Positions 11,261 to 22,861 of a stretch of 64,000 nucleotides of DNA are shown here, one piece after another. The notes below the pieces were generated by a model. That model saw only the letters and a program-made list of their open reading frames with translations. It made no database searches and was not told where the DNA came from. The DNA comes from Tipula vernalis (Eukaryota; Arthropoda; Insecta; Diptera; Tipulidae), in assembly GCA_958295665.1 (NCBI GenBank), contig OY282558.1, forward strand, positions 183,126,015 to 183,190,014, given 5' to 3'. A program made the translations under genes and the position numbers. How positions within the stretch are numbered: the first letter of the stretch is position 1; each line of letters begins with the position of its first letter.

Positions 11261-14200
11261 TCTTCTCCGCGTACAGAAGAATTTCCCTAATTTTTTTATT
11301 TTTTTATAATTTTATACAATAGATAAACTCGAAATGAAATGACCGAACCGATGAAAAGATGTAAATGGATTTGTTATCTATGAAAAAAATGTATCGTATG
11401 CAGTGAGTAAAAATGTATCGAGATGCAGTGTTATTAAAGGTTCTCACAAAAAGTAGATTGCGAATAATCGCAAAGGGAAATTTGTGTTTCATGTCACTGT
11501 ATTAATGACATTTTTTATTTGACTCAGCGTTTAAAATTACCAGCGTTTTAAAACTCGCTCTGTAAAATTTGTTATTTCCTTTCTACACATCGAATAATAA
11601 CTTTTACAACTGATCGATTTGAAAGTGAGTAGAAAACCAAAACATATTCTGATGATTATTTATTTTGCGTCGAACAAAGAAGAAAATAAAAAATATTCTC
11701 TACTCAGTCAATTCAATACTACGAAATATTCTATTCGTTATTCAAACAAAGGAGAGAGTGAAACTTAAGAATGGAAGATTAATTTTGTTTAAGTTGCGCA
11801 TAAGGAAAATACAATTTGTCATTTTACACTAAATTATCATAAAATATTCGAATTTTTGGCCAAAATTATCACTGTTCGCACTCAATTCTCGATATAGCCC
11901 CAAAAATAAATCAAAACAATTTTGCACCTTTAATAAAACTTGTACATTAAATTCCTATTCAAAAATTATTCACTAATTATTCATTCAGCAGTGAACAAAA
12001 CAGAAGAAAAATGTATTTCCATTCTATTCAGTACAGTAGATCGATTCTCTCATTTTGTTTCTTTTCTCCGCTCATTATTTATTTGTTACTGAATAGTATC
12101 AGAGCCTTCTAGAGTATAGAGCCATAATCTTAATCACGTATTTTTTAGAAGCTTTTTTAGTGGTATAACTTTTCACTAATTTCCATACGAATCCATAGTA
12201 AAAATGGTGTTTTTTAGCTGCTAGTTGTTCAATGAAAAAAGCAAAAATATTATAAAATCTTTATATAAAAGTTTTCTACATATCTTTAAAAACAATATAC
12301 AAGAAGGCCATATCAGTATTAAGTAAATATTAATTGCAGAAATATTAAAATTAAATTATTTCTAAAATATATTTTTTCGAACTTTCATTTTGAAAATACA
12401 TCAAAGTTGGCTCTGACAAATTAAAATTCTACTTGCTAAATTTATCTTTAGTTTTACTAGTGTACGTAAGATGTCTAAAATGGTAAAAGAAAAATACGAA
12501 AAAAAATTATGTAATCGCAAAATTATCACACGTTCCTATATTTTGTGAATTTGTTTTGCTTTTCCTACAATTTTTTAACTTGAAATTTCCCCAGGTGGTA
12601 ATTTTTGGTACGATTTTTCCAAATTTTTACGGCCATCACTGCCATCTATGTAATGTATATTGACTTAATGGCCAAACGAATCGTAGTAAGCTTTTATTTC
12701 AATTTGACCAGAATGCTGTTGTTATGATTTTTTTTTAATATTTTGGTTTAAATAAATCAAATAGTACAAGGAAATGAAAACGATTTACTTAAACGATATT
12801 CATATATGTTGAATTTCAAGCATTTATGAAAGTATTTCAGAAATCATAATTAAGAATTTGTAACGTTTTCATTTAAAAATTTGTCTTAGGAAAAAAAGTG
12901 ATTTCTCATATGTTTTGTGTGTTTTACTATGAAAAGTTTCGTTTTTTCCTCGTTTCTAATTCCCTTATAAAAGCTCAGATTTTTTGATTATGGCTCTATA
13001 AAATACAGGGTGCTCTGATAGTATTCGTGAAATTTTGGTTTACTATTTTGATCGAAGAAGAGAAAAGAGAATTGGAAAATTCACTTAAAACTAGAAGAAA
13101 GGGAATAAAAACAAACTGAAGAATAATTTTAAACGCTGAAAAGTACTCTTCACTTTGTTTCTATTCACATAAATTCTTCATGTAACAAATTTTAATTTTC
13201 CATTTGTTTTTTTTTCGTTCACAAAAAAAAAACAAAAAAATGTATTGTTTATAGAAGTGAGCGACTTCAAAAAAAACAAAAATTTTCGATCATCGAACGG
13301 AACAGATGATGTAATAGTTCTTTATTTTACTTTCGGTTATGGAATAGTTGACGAATATTTTAATATGTTGTTGATTTGGAATTTGATAATGAATAATGAT
13401 CGTATATTTTGTATTATTGCGCAGAACTTGCAACAAATTATTACAGTTGGTAGTAAATGAAAGAAAGATTATTAAAAAAGTAATTTTAGATTTGAAAATG
13501 GTCGGTAAGCAAATTTAAGTTTACTGATGCTTTTTTTTTGTTTGTATAGTAAGTAAGGTACATTTTGCAACTGATAACCAAATAGGGTAGGTATATAATT
13601 GTACAAATAGCACGGAATGATACCAATTTCCCATGCGTATGAAAGTTTGCTTGGTTGTAGCACGAGCAGTGGTGACAAATTACCAAGGTTTATTTGCATT
13701 ATTTTTGTCGAATCGTGACTGCGGGTACCTGTTTTTATTTTAGTTACTGATTATAAATATTCTCCGATACATAACGAAAAAAAAAAACATTTTACCATTT
13801 TACCAAACATTTTTTAATCGCCAATTATACTGTTTAAAAAATTATTTACTCAATCAATTACGAAATTAGAATTTAATACCTTAGGAAACAATGAGAATAT
13901 AACTAATTTGGACAAACGCGACAAGAGAAGTGTTTGTTTTGGCTAATTTATTTAAATGCAAAATGCTTTGTTTATGTCAGATGTTTATTTTAACAGTTTT
14001 GTTGTATTTATTATAAAAAAAAAATCACAAAAAATTCAAGTTACTCATTCAAATAAAACTACAAATACAATAGGTAAATTAAAATTTAAAAAACTTAAGT
14101 TCTAAAATTCATTTGTTTTTAAAGTACATATCAGTCTCACATTGTAGGTATGTATTTCTTATTATCTTATATTTTAAAATTCAATAAAAATTTGTCAATT

Positions 14201-14269
14201 TTTTATACTAGGTTCATTTGGTTAAGTTAATTTTCAAAAAATTGCTTATCGCATAATTAAATTTTATCA
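11261..14269. other. 3-kb AT-rich region without a supported gene
   Basis: Non-coding by inspection. Short frames (11304-11492, 13245-13460, 13472-13699) have the low-complexity look of chance ORFs. The stretch 11521-11690 is an inverted, diverged copy of 20955-21125 (see separate entry). Homopolymer runs occur near 13210-13245 and 13779. Confidence 0.5.
11521..11690 (-). repeat. Dispersed repeat, copy 1 (inverted relative to 20955-21125)
   Basis: On the minus strand this reads ggttttctactcact, aaatcgatca and gagcgagttttaaaacgctg in order. The same words with small changes occur on the plus strand at 20955-21125 (gttttctactcact, agatcgatcg, gaacgagttttaaatcgctg). There is no coding content. 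It is probably an old transposon fragment of unknown type. Confidence 0.55.
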
Positions 14270-16120
14270 AATTCGTAATTCAATCTTACTAATAATAAAT
14301 TTTTTAAGTTATGGTTAGAAACCCTATTCCGTTAGGATAAATTTTAATACAGAAAAAGTTCTCTCCACACTTACTTGTGTCGCAGGCGCCGAAAATCTTG
14401 CCCTAGACAGTCGATGCAATATTTACTTCCAATAATTTATGATGTCAATTTCTGGAGAAATTCTGGTCGACGAGTAATTATCGATTTCTCTGTATGCTTC
14501 ACTCAGTAAAGATTCTCTAACATCCTACACTTGACTTTTCTCGAGCCTGGAGAAATAGTTCGCAAGTTTTGATGTTGTTGATGAGTCTGGGTTCGTATTT
14601 GTCGAATCTAGATTGCCCAAAGAGGTTGTTGTGGATGATGTAGCTGCTAGATTGTTGGAGGTGGTTTCTAATTGGAAATCATCGGAATTCTTATTGACGT
14701 CATCGGTAAAATTCAGAATATGACTGTAAAGTGTTTTTAAATGATCCTTTGTTGTTAATATTTGTTCGTTAGACAATAGAAAATGAATTCGAGGATCTAT
14801 ATATATTCCAGTTGTCATTTATTTATTATTCAATAACATAGGTTCTCTTTTAATAACGTATTCTAATAACCATTTTGAATAAATATCCTGTTTATCCTGT
14901 AAATTTATTTTCATTTCTAGCCAAATTTTAAAAGAATCTGGAATAGTGATTTTCGAGCTCTGTAATTTTATGGTTGCCACTTCTATGTCGTGAAATGACT
15001 CGATGAAATTTTCAATAAATTGGAAATCGGGCTTATTTGTGATTTTATTTTCGTCATCTTCAATAAACAGCTTTAAGTCTAGTATCCGCTTCGCCATGTT
15101 AAAAGAGGAGTCCAAGCGAGTTGGAACATTTAATAATGGTAATTTTAAATTTTTATATTTAATTTTTCCTAAATTTGTTGGCTTCCTTAATTCTATTGCA
15201 ACTTTTCGAATTTCATTTAATTTTTCTTGTAAGTCACCACATTTGTTGATGACGTCGGTCACTAATTGTAGAGTATGTGCGGCGCACCGTATACAATTAA
15301 CAACAGGATTGATTTTATCTTTGCTGCTTACAAGGTTTTCCACAATCTCCAAACCTACGTTCGATGATTGTTCATCGTTCTCATTCTCAATTCCATCCTC
15401 AAATACTTCATTTAAAAGTTCTGTTGTCCTAATCATGTTTCGACCGTTATCTGATGTTATACAGTAAACATGGCTAAGCTCGATATTAAACTCGCTTAGA
15501 ATATCCAAAATTATGTTTTTCAAGTAGGTGTATGTATGATTTTGTGTTAAGACTCTCATCGCTAGGGACTTTATTACTACTTTATCGTCATCTACGTATT
15601 GGATGTTTAACCCTAGCACACTCCTATCTAATCTAGTGGCTGAATCTACCATTAATAAAACCACTTTGCCTTTCACGCTTTATTTTATTGACTCCTTTAC
15701 ACTTTCAGCGAACGTACCAAGTTGCTTATTTAAATTTGCTTCATTTAAGGTTTTTGTATTGTCGAGACGGCCCATCCCACTAATTACTGGTTCAATAATT
15801 TTTTTAAATCCATTGTTTGAAATTAAATTGAATGGTACACCTCCCTTTGTAACCATTTCAACACAACCTTCCCATATTAGATCCTCGGAATGTTTGATTT
15901 TAATTGTCTTCAATTTTTGATTTTTCCCCCTTTTTACGTCGATTGTGGAGAGGTTTTGATGATATACGAGAAACAGGTGTTTGTGTTTTGCTTTAATATG
16001 ACGTACCATATTCGCCACTACGTCTCCAGAAAGGGCTGTATCACACTCTCTACAAATTTGTGCATTTTCTGTTTTATTGTAAATAAAATAATCACGAATT
16101 ATTTTGTTTTTTCCACCCAT
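14270..16120 (-). pseudogene. hAT transposase, one frame with four internal stops
   Basis: DNA transposase of the hAT superfamily. The frame starts at 16120 with a BED-type zinc finger (C-x2-C ... H-x4-H: CRECDTALSGD ... HIKAKHKH, about 15970-16060). It continues through the RNase-H-like catalytic region (VVLLMVDSATRLDRS near 15620-15670; YCITSDNGRNMIRTTELLNE near 15420-15480), to YIDPRIHFLLSNEQ near 14760-14805. The C-terminal dimerisation segment SAPATQVSVERTFSVLKF lies at about 14335-14395. All parts are in the same frame, broken by stops at 15680-15682, 14819-14821, 14525-14527 and 14423-14425, with more stops after 14330. Frameshifts are absent, so decay is recent and by point mutation. 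Terminal repeats were not identified. Confidence 0.88.
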
Positions 16121-16263
16121 TTGTCTGTCCTAAATTAAAAAAGAAAAGGATTAACAACGATTTATCAATACGTCCTTTTATTAGAAACAACTCGCAACAT
16201 AGGAGAGGACATTCATAATAAAACAAAAACAATTTTACAATTCAATCCAATTTCTTTATCGAT

Positions 16264-16285
16264 AGTCCTTGTGAAATTACTCATT
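16264..16285. repeat. Target-site duplication, left copy
   Basis: A 22-base sequence beginning agtccttgtgaaattactc is identical to 20022-20043. The two copies bracket the LINE exactly, so they are read as its target-site duplication. Confidence 0.88.
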
Positions 16286-16410
16286 GATTTGATTTGATTT
16301 GATTTTGATTTGATTTGAGTGTATAAGCAAGGTTCCCGGAAAGACGCCGGGTCCACCGTACACCCTTTTCACATATAACAAAACCGAAGGAAAGGAAAGG
16401 TATGTTAGTA

Positions 16411-17064
16411 ACAAAGAATCGACCCGGTTCCAGACACCTAAGTAGTCAATAGTTAGTATGTTTTTGTTAGTAATATATACGATAAAATAGTTAGCACAAG
16501 ACAATACAATTTCTAAACTACGTGATCGCTGGATGCTCGATGTTTCTGGAAGCTGAACGAGGTTGTTCCGGTACTTTTGAAAATCCAAATCTCACTTAAA
16601 TAATTATCGCTATCTGCTACTTTAAAGTTAAACTAAAGCATTATTTAAACTATGAAACCCTCATTCATTTCTCTGAAATAAATTATAAATTAATCTTTAT
16701 GTACTACAATTAAATTAATATTAATTTTCCGAATCCTCACATCCAATAAAATATATATAAAAATAAATAAATATCAATTTTCATAAATAATTTTGTTGTC
16801 ACGGCTCTCGCCATCTATCCATTTCCAGGCTCACACCAAGGAGTAAAACCTAAAATGCAAAATAAAGCCGCATTCTGCCTTGATACCAAAAAAATTCCAT
16901 TAAAGTTTTTTTAACGTACAAATAAATCAATAAAATTAAACAAAATATATTAAATTAGCCACAAAGAGACAAGCCGGTTCCAGACACCTAAGTAGCTGAT
17001 AGTTAGCAAACCTGTTATTAATAAATATAGTAAATAAGTTAGCAAAGACAACGCAATTTCTTAC
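16411..17064. repeat. Direct duplication inside the LINE 3' region
   Basis: About 105 bases at 16411-16516 recur at 16961-17064. Both contain ccggttccagacacctaag followed by gatagttag- or caatagttag-like words and acaa(t/c)(a/g)caatttct. The copies are 550 bases apart in direct orientation. This is either a tandem duplication within the LINE 3' UTR or the trace of a nested copy. Confidence 0.75.
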
Positions 17065-18059
17065 TGCAAGTTTAATTGCTGTTTCAGTTTCCGCCAAATA
17101 AAGATTTAAATCGGTTTCTGAAAAACTGAATTAGTGTTTCTTTCAAAATGTATGACTTATAAGTGGCTTAAAAAATTGGCCAGTGTAATGGAAACCTAAA
17201 TTGTATTATATAAGCCAAAAATAATAAAAATAGTTAAATCGCTAAGTACACTTATGTGGTTTTCGCTTTTGGACACATACCCAGTTTTTACTAAATTCTG
17301 CTTAATAATCTAGACTCAAACACAATTTATATTTTAATTTACATTTATATCCCTGAAACAAATTTACGATTAATATTTCTAACAACCAATGAATTAGATA
17401 TCAGCAACCCCACACTGCTCCACCACCAAAAATTTCCGGCCACTTCTGCGCCTCAGCGATTCAGACATCTACGACTTCTACTGCTTCCCGCTCCAAACCG
17501 CATAATTTAGCTTCAATCTAGATAACTTAAAAGAATTGCAATATATATGGTCAATGATGGCCACAACCTGTCAGCACTGACAGAACGAAACATCTAGTCA
17601 CCCCTGCCTTGGTCTAAACAAACCAGCAATATAACATCCAGCTACCCCACCCGCCATGCAACGCCAAACTCCCAACACAAAACTCGGCTCAACTTTTATT
17701 GTCTTTACACCATCGACAGTACAAAAGCTAAACAGGACTACATCCTTCTACCATAGTCGGTTTTACACCGGATAAACCGATAAGATATTCATGAAAAGTA
17801 CATAAGACACACACTTGCTCTGAACCAACTCATCAACAACCCATCAACAGCGAGCGTCATTCTCCAGACAGCGCAGATTAACTGGTAGATTGGAGATTAA
17901 TGTCGATGACAATAAATTATAATAATTCAGTCTGTAAGTAGGGAATGAAAGAGGGGAGAGCCTTAGTTGGAATCTTAGTTCGTTTTATTTTATCTTAACT
18001 ATTTCACATTCATTTTATTTTATCCTCTCTCGACTTGTACTATGGTGCATTAAATGGGT

Positions 18060-20021
18060 GTGAGGTTACATCCTATCCGTCTCCGCTCTCGAACATTTCA
18101 CTGCAATCAGATTCTTCGAGTAAATACAGCTCTTCAGCGGCCTTCTTTAATTCACTCCGATTTGATAGAATGTTTTCCCATTCGGTGAAAGTTCTGTCAT
18201 AATAACTTTAGTAGTGATTAAGAGAATTTTTCCAGGTGAAACATGGTCGTCCTGGCTTCTTGGGTCCGGCAGTGTATCTCATAACGGTGCTTAGAATATG
18301 GATTGGTCCGCGGCGATGGATATGTCCCCAGTAATTGATTCGATGTACCTTTATCCTTTTGGTAATAGTTCTACCAACTAAAACTTCCTTGAGGCGTTGG
18401 GTGTTTGGCTTATTGGTGCTAAATTCAGCTAACATCTTCAGGAAAAATAATTCATGCTGCCTCAATCGGCGACGGTTTGCTGGAGTAAGGGTGGCTGTTT
18501 TTAGTCCATATGTCATCATGGGTACAATCGTGGTATTGTACATGGTAAGGATGGTCTTAAAAGGCACTTTGTGTTTTTTGATAAACTGTTGCATTTGCCA
18601 GGCGATGCCGATTGCCTGACGACATCTAGTTCGGATGGTGAATGGTCGAGATAGACATGAGGTTAGATGGGCGTCCAAATACCGCATTACTTCGACACGG
18701 GTGTAGGTTATACCAGCTAAAACTATGCTAGAGCGGGTAATGGATGCCACTTGTGAATCTCTGATAAGTGTGGTGCATTTTTGAGGATTGATTTTTAGGC
18801 CAGCAGATCCCAAGGCATCGAATAGTTCCTTGAAGACGGGTTCTAAAGCTATGATGTTGCGTGTGATGAGAATGATGTCGTCGGCGTAAGCGAGAATGAG
18901 CGGCAACTGCAGGTTTACGCTTTGTTCCAGCTTCAGTTCGGGGAATTGATCGGCAACGGTCATGAGTACTTCGTTTAGAATAAAGTTAAAAATTCGAGGG
19001 GAGAGTGGACATCCCTGTTTGACTCCTTTGTTCTTTTTAATCTTAGACGTGGATACGTTAAACCATTTGATGGCGGTATACTCCCAGAAACATGCCTTGA
19101 TGATACGGTTGACCAAATAATGAGGAGCGTACTGTTGTAGGCAGTCGGCTACTACATCTAGGTCGACCGTGTCGAAGGCTTTCGCCAGGTCAATGGAGAG
19201 AATGTATACCAGATGCCCCACACGCCATTCTTCGTCGAGAACGCGGCGGATGGTGAACATATGGTCTTCAGTAGACTGATTGGCTAGAAAGGCAGCCTGA
19301 TAAGTCGATGGTAAATGCAAATGTTCATCCAGTCGATCGAGTAGTAGCTTTACGTATATTTTATATCCGACGTTACAAAGCGTTATTCTTCTGAAATCGG
19401 CGACACATCTAGGTCTCTTTATTTTCGAAATAGGAACCTGAATTGTATCAATCCACTCCGGCGGTGAATCATTATTGGTCCAAGCAGTTTCAATAACTTT
19501 TTGAAGTGCATGAATTATAAAGTCCGGTGCGTGTTTCAGCAGTTCGATGGGAATCCCATCCTTGCCGGCAGCGGTTCCGGATCTTATATGTTGGATCGTT
19601 GATTTGATCTCGCTTTCTGTTGGTGGAGGCCCTATTGGGTGGTAGTCCTCCTCTTCAATGAGGTTTGGCCAAGCCCCAGAGGACTCCATCAGCTCATTTG
19701 ACCAGAAAGAAATCGGAATATAGGGCCCGCTTTTTTGGTGGATACCTTTTTTGTACTGATTAAAGAATGCATAGATTTTACGCAGTCGATCTGATGGCTT
19801 AAATTTTGACACATCTTTAAAAAAATTCTGACACTCGAGAGTTCTGTGACTGGCAAACGCATTGTTTAAGCAAATTCTGCTATTTTTCATGCGGGTATGC
19901 GCAATGGGGTCTCGAGGATATGCATTTCTTATATGAAGGGCACTCTTATAACGGGCCAGCGCTTTTTTGCGTTTCGGTGTGAGAGGAAGTTTTTCTGTTA
20001 TGGATTTATGGGATGCAAGAG
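18060..20021 (-). pseudogene. LINE reverse transcriptase, near-intact, single stop near C-terminus
   Basis: Non-LTR reverse transcriptase. The frame is open from 20021; the first ATG with a long run is at 19890 (560 codons). Visible blocks are GTAAGKDGIPIELLK (about 19530-19575), WIDTIQVPISKIKRPR, ILSIDLAKAFDTVDLDVV (motif A, about 19150-19210), GVKQGCPLSPRIFNFIL (motif B, about 18975-19025) and ILAYADDIILITR (catalytic YADD, about 18860-18900). The tail has HRINYWGHIHRRGP. A TAA at 18208-18210 interrupts the frame, which then continues about 45 codons to a stop after MFESGDG near 18075. All catalytic aspartates are present. The wording is closest to the RTE-like superfamily; the endonuclease has been lost by 5' truncation. 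Confidence 0.88.
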
Positions 20022-20043
20022 AGTCCTTGTGAAATTACTCATT
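20022..20043. repeat. Target-site duplication, right copy
   Basis: Identical to 16264-16285, and it abuts the 5' end of the LINE insertion. Confidence 0.88.
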
Positions 20044-21218
20044 ATGTAATATTCATTATAAGCTGACCCAAAACCAACACAAAACAACAAAAGTACATAA
20101 CATAAAAATATAAAACATTTGGTACACTCACAATTTCTCTATCCCTTTTTGTGTTTATTTTAAATATTATGATTATCTAGCGTTCAAAGAAAGATTTCGA
20201 CCAAAAAAGGAAACATAAAGGTTAAACCGTAAAAAATTGTTTCGTTAAATTATCACAATATTATCAATCTTAAATAAGGTTTGTTAAAAAATTTAATGGA
20301 TTAATTAAAAACTCGCCAAATTCAATATAAATATCTGCTTTTTTGTCTACACGTGGTGTAATACGCGAAAAATTACGAAAAAGAAACACTAAATACTTTC
20401 TTTTATCCATTTACCATTTGCTCTGCACTGATTATTGAATTACAGAATTTAACAATTTTGCTAATTTGAGGGCATATTTAAATTAAATAACAATTCACAA
20501 GATTAGATAAGAACAAGATCAGACATTGCAAGTTCCACACAATGACTAGAAGATAATGTTATTCCTTATTAAAAACAAGTATGTGAAACTAAAATAGATT
20601 GTTGACATTAAATCGGTAGTAAAGATATAAAATTTGTATAATTTAGAAAATATGTTTTTTGTTCAACTCATAATAAATATTATGTTACTTTTATTATTAT
20701 TTATTTAAAAAAATACTTACAATTAAATGATACTTCTCTTCTACACTAATTATTCAAAACCTTTCACTCCAACAATCCCAAAACAACTGAAAAAAATGTT
20801 GTTAACATATTTGTTTTTTGCGATTCTACTCTTGGTTTTCTATTCTATTAATTTGTTCTATTCTTCATCTGTATATAAAACCAAAACTAAGAAGTGCGTT
20901 GTAAATTGAACAGAAAAAAAAATTTTTGTTTGTTTATAGCATAAAAGAGAGAATACATTTTTGTTTTTCTTTATTGTACGTCAGCTGAGTAATCTTTCGA
21001 ATATATTTTGTTTTCTACTCACTATTCAGATCGATCGAGTAATAATAAATTTTATTCTACCAGTAAAGGACAAATAAAAAAATTATAAAGAACGAGTTTT
21101 AAATCGCTGTAATTGTCATTTTAGACATTTCTAAACGTCAATAATATATTCACATGGGAAAAATATTTCAGCTTGCTTTGTTTATTTGCAGTTTATTTCC
21201 TAAACTAAATTCGCCTTT
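20044..21218. other. AT-rich spacer with dispersed repeat copy
   Basis: No gene was seen. The frame at 20727-20909 is low-complexity and unsupported. 20955-21125 is the plus-strand partner of the repeat at 11521-11690. Confidence 0.5.
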
Positions 21219-22126
21219 AAAACGTCTCAAGAGGCGCCACGATTTTTACGAGCCAAAGGTGGCAACCCGATAGTTATGTATTGCATTTATTATTATTATT
21301 ATTGGAGGGCCATGCAGGCGATCAGCCACTTCGCACTGCGACCTAAAAGATCTATTGTGCTGGACCCTGCTTAATTATCCGTCCAGTCAATATTCAGGTT
21401 TTTAATGAACCTGACAATACTGCCTCCCGGTACGTGATACATACTATCTGGGCTTATTGCTCTCCCCTCCTAGATGTTTACTACAGCATGTAGTTCTGCT
21501 AGAAAGACGGTAGCATTGGAGCGCAAGGACCTCGGGAGGGTTGTCCCACTCCCGTATATTCCTACTCCTGCCCCGTATTCCGTTTGATTTTACTCTTACG
21601 AGTAGGTCACCCAGCTTTACTATAGGAAGGCTAAATAAAACTGGAGGGTGCCTGGTATCCAGAGTCCGCATATTTTAGACTGATTATTCTATCAGCCATT
21701 CATCCATCGGCATATGCTGTTCCACCTTAGATTAGGGTTTTTTGTCAAGGTTTTCTCCTTTAGCGCCGTACTTTAGCCTGTGCCAAATGGCCAAAAATGT
21801 GCCAAATGGCCTTAGTTACCAGTGGTTGCCACGAGGAGGCAGTACGTACACTTACGAATTGTGAACAGGTTACCTCTTACATAATTATACCCATCATGCA
21901 GCTGCCTAATACAAGACCAGAACAGCTCACGTGATGCGCACCCTACTGGAAGGTTACGGAGCTGGTAGAGTAATCTACTCAACTTTGGTCCCCCCCCCCT
22001 CCAATAGACGCCAAACCACCAGTCGGTGTTACTAAAGGTTCTCCCAAAAAGTAGAAAACGCCTCAAGAGGCGCCACGATTTTTACGAGCCAAATGTGGTA
22101 ACCGGATAGTTATGTATCGCATTTAT
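21219..22126. mobile_element. Unclassified insert flanked by 72-base direct repeats
   Basis: The copies at 21219-21290 and 22055-22126 share ctcaagaggcgccacgattt and tagttatgta with about six differences. Directly inside the left copy is (TTA)n (21288-21303), which on the minus strand reads (TAA)n like the tail of an I-type LINE or a SINE. The interior is GC-richer than the surroundings. Around 21815-21870 it contains words (ccacgaggaggcagta) that recur at 47339-47354 just upstream of a LINE remnant. Two minus frames inside (21444-21671, 21812-22066) are not recognisable proteins. Best reading: a truncated LINE or non-autonomous retroposon with a long target duplication. Confidence 0.5.
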
Positions 22127-22861
22127 ATATAAATTGAAATATTATTGATAAATTAATTTCCTTTCTAAATGAATTTCATAATTATGCATTTATTTACCGA
22201 TTGACCACCTTTGGCTAAGTTGTAAAACCGTTCACCATATGTCAAATACTCGGCGCTAAAGACGAATAAGGAATTGTTTATTTTTTTTAAATGCAAAATT
22301 CGCAATGGAAAAGTTTTACGCATGACCACTTTTAATTGCGAATCATATTGTAAATTTCTCTTTGGTTGTGTAGAGAAATTAATATACCGATATGTTTTAT
22401 TTTAATGTACATTATCCGTATGAAGAAATTTAAAACAGATTGTTACTATTCGCAAAGCTACTTAGGTGAGAACCCATAGTTAATATCGAAATAATCGTCC
22501 ATATGAACAAATAATTTATCGAATTGTTAACATTTAAGAACACATATTCCCCAAGTGAAGACAATATTGCTGCTTTATTGAAACAGTCAGTAGCCCAAAT
22601 TTATCCACTGAATTATTTTCTATTTTGAAATTATAAGACTACGCCAATAAACCAGCAACAATTGATCACATCACTTATGCTACCAAGGAAATAACACCTG
22701 ATTTATTGAAAAAATTGACTGAAAATTGAAGGAAATTGTTTTCCATCAAGTTTCCGTATTTCTTCAAAAATAAAACAGAGACTTTTCAATAATATAAATT
22801 CTCGATAATTTTCGAAACAATCCTAATGAATTAAAACAAAACAATTTATTTATTTTTTTAG
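22127..22861. other. 5' flank or intron of the yellow-like gene
   Basis: AT-rich and without an open frame that could be the missing first exon. A polypyrimidine run leads into the splice acceptor tttttag at 22855-22861. It is interpreted as the end of a long intron whose upstream exon I could not find in the window. Confidence 0.55.

Larger units (their letters stand above)
16286..20021 (-). mobile_element. 5'-truncated RTE-like LINE insertion with (TCAAA)n tail
   Basis: The insertion is bounded by a perfect 22-base target-site duplication. Its 3' end, on the left, is a simple repeat that reads (TCAAA)n with small variations on the minus strand (16286-16320), as in several LINE families that end in short tandem repeats instead of poly(A). 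The reverse-transcriptase frame runs open right up to the 5' boundary at 20021, so the element is 5'-truncated. The 3' untranslated part (16321-18060) is long and contains an internal duplication (16411-16516 and 16961-17064). The whole insert is about 3.7 kb. Confidence 0.85.

Noticed and set aside
15003..16138. Plus-strand frames of 82-154 codons
   Set aside because: Shadows of the minus-strand hAT transposase.
1..20021. Recurrent in-frame stops in several elements as evidence for a variant genetic code or editing
   Set aside because: The yellow-like gene and the PPxY genes use stops normally, and the element stops are a mixture of TAA, TAG and TGA at unrelated positions.
21444..22066. Two minus-strand frames of 75 and 84 codons
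   Set aside because: They lie in the unclassified repeat unit; the sequences match no protein I know and the composition is that of untranslated element DNA.
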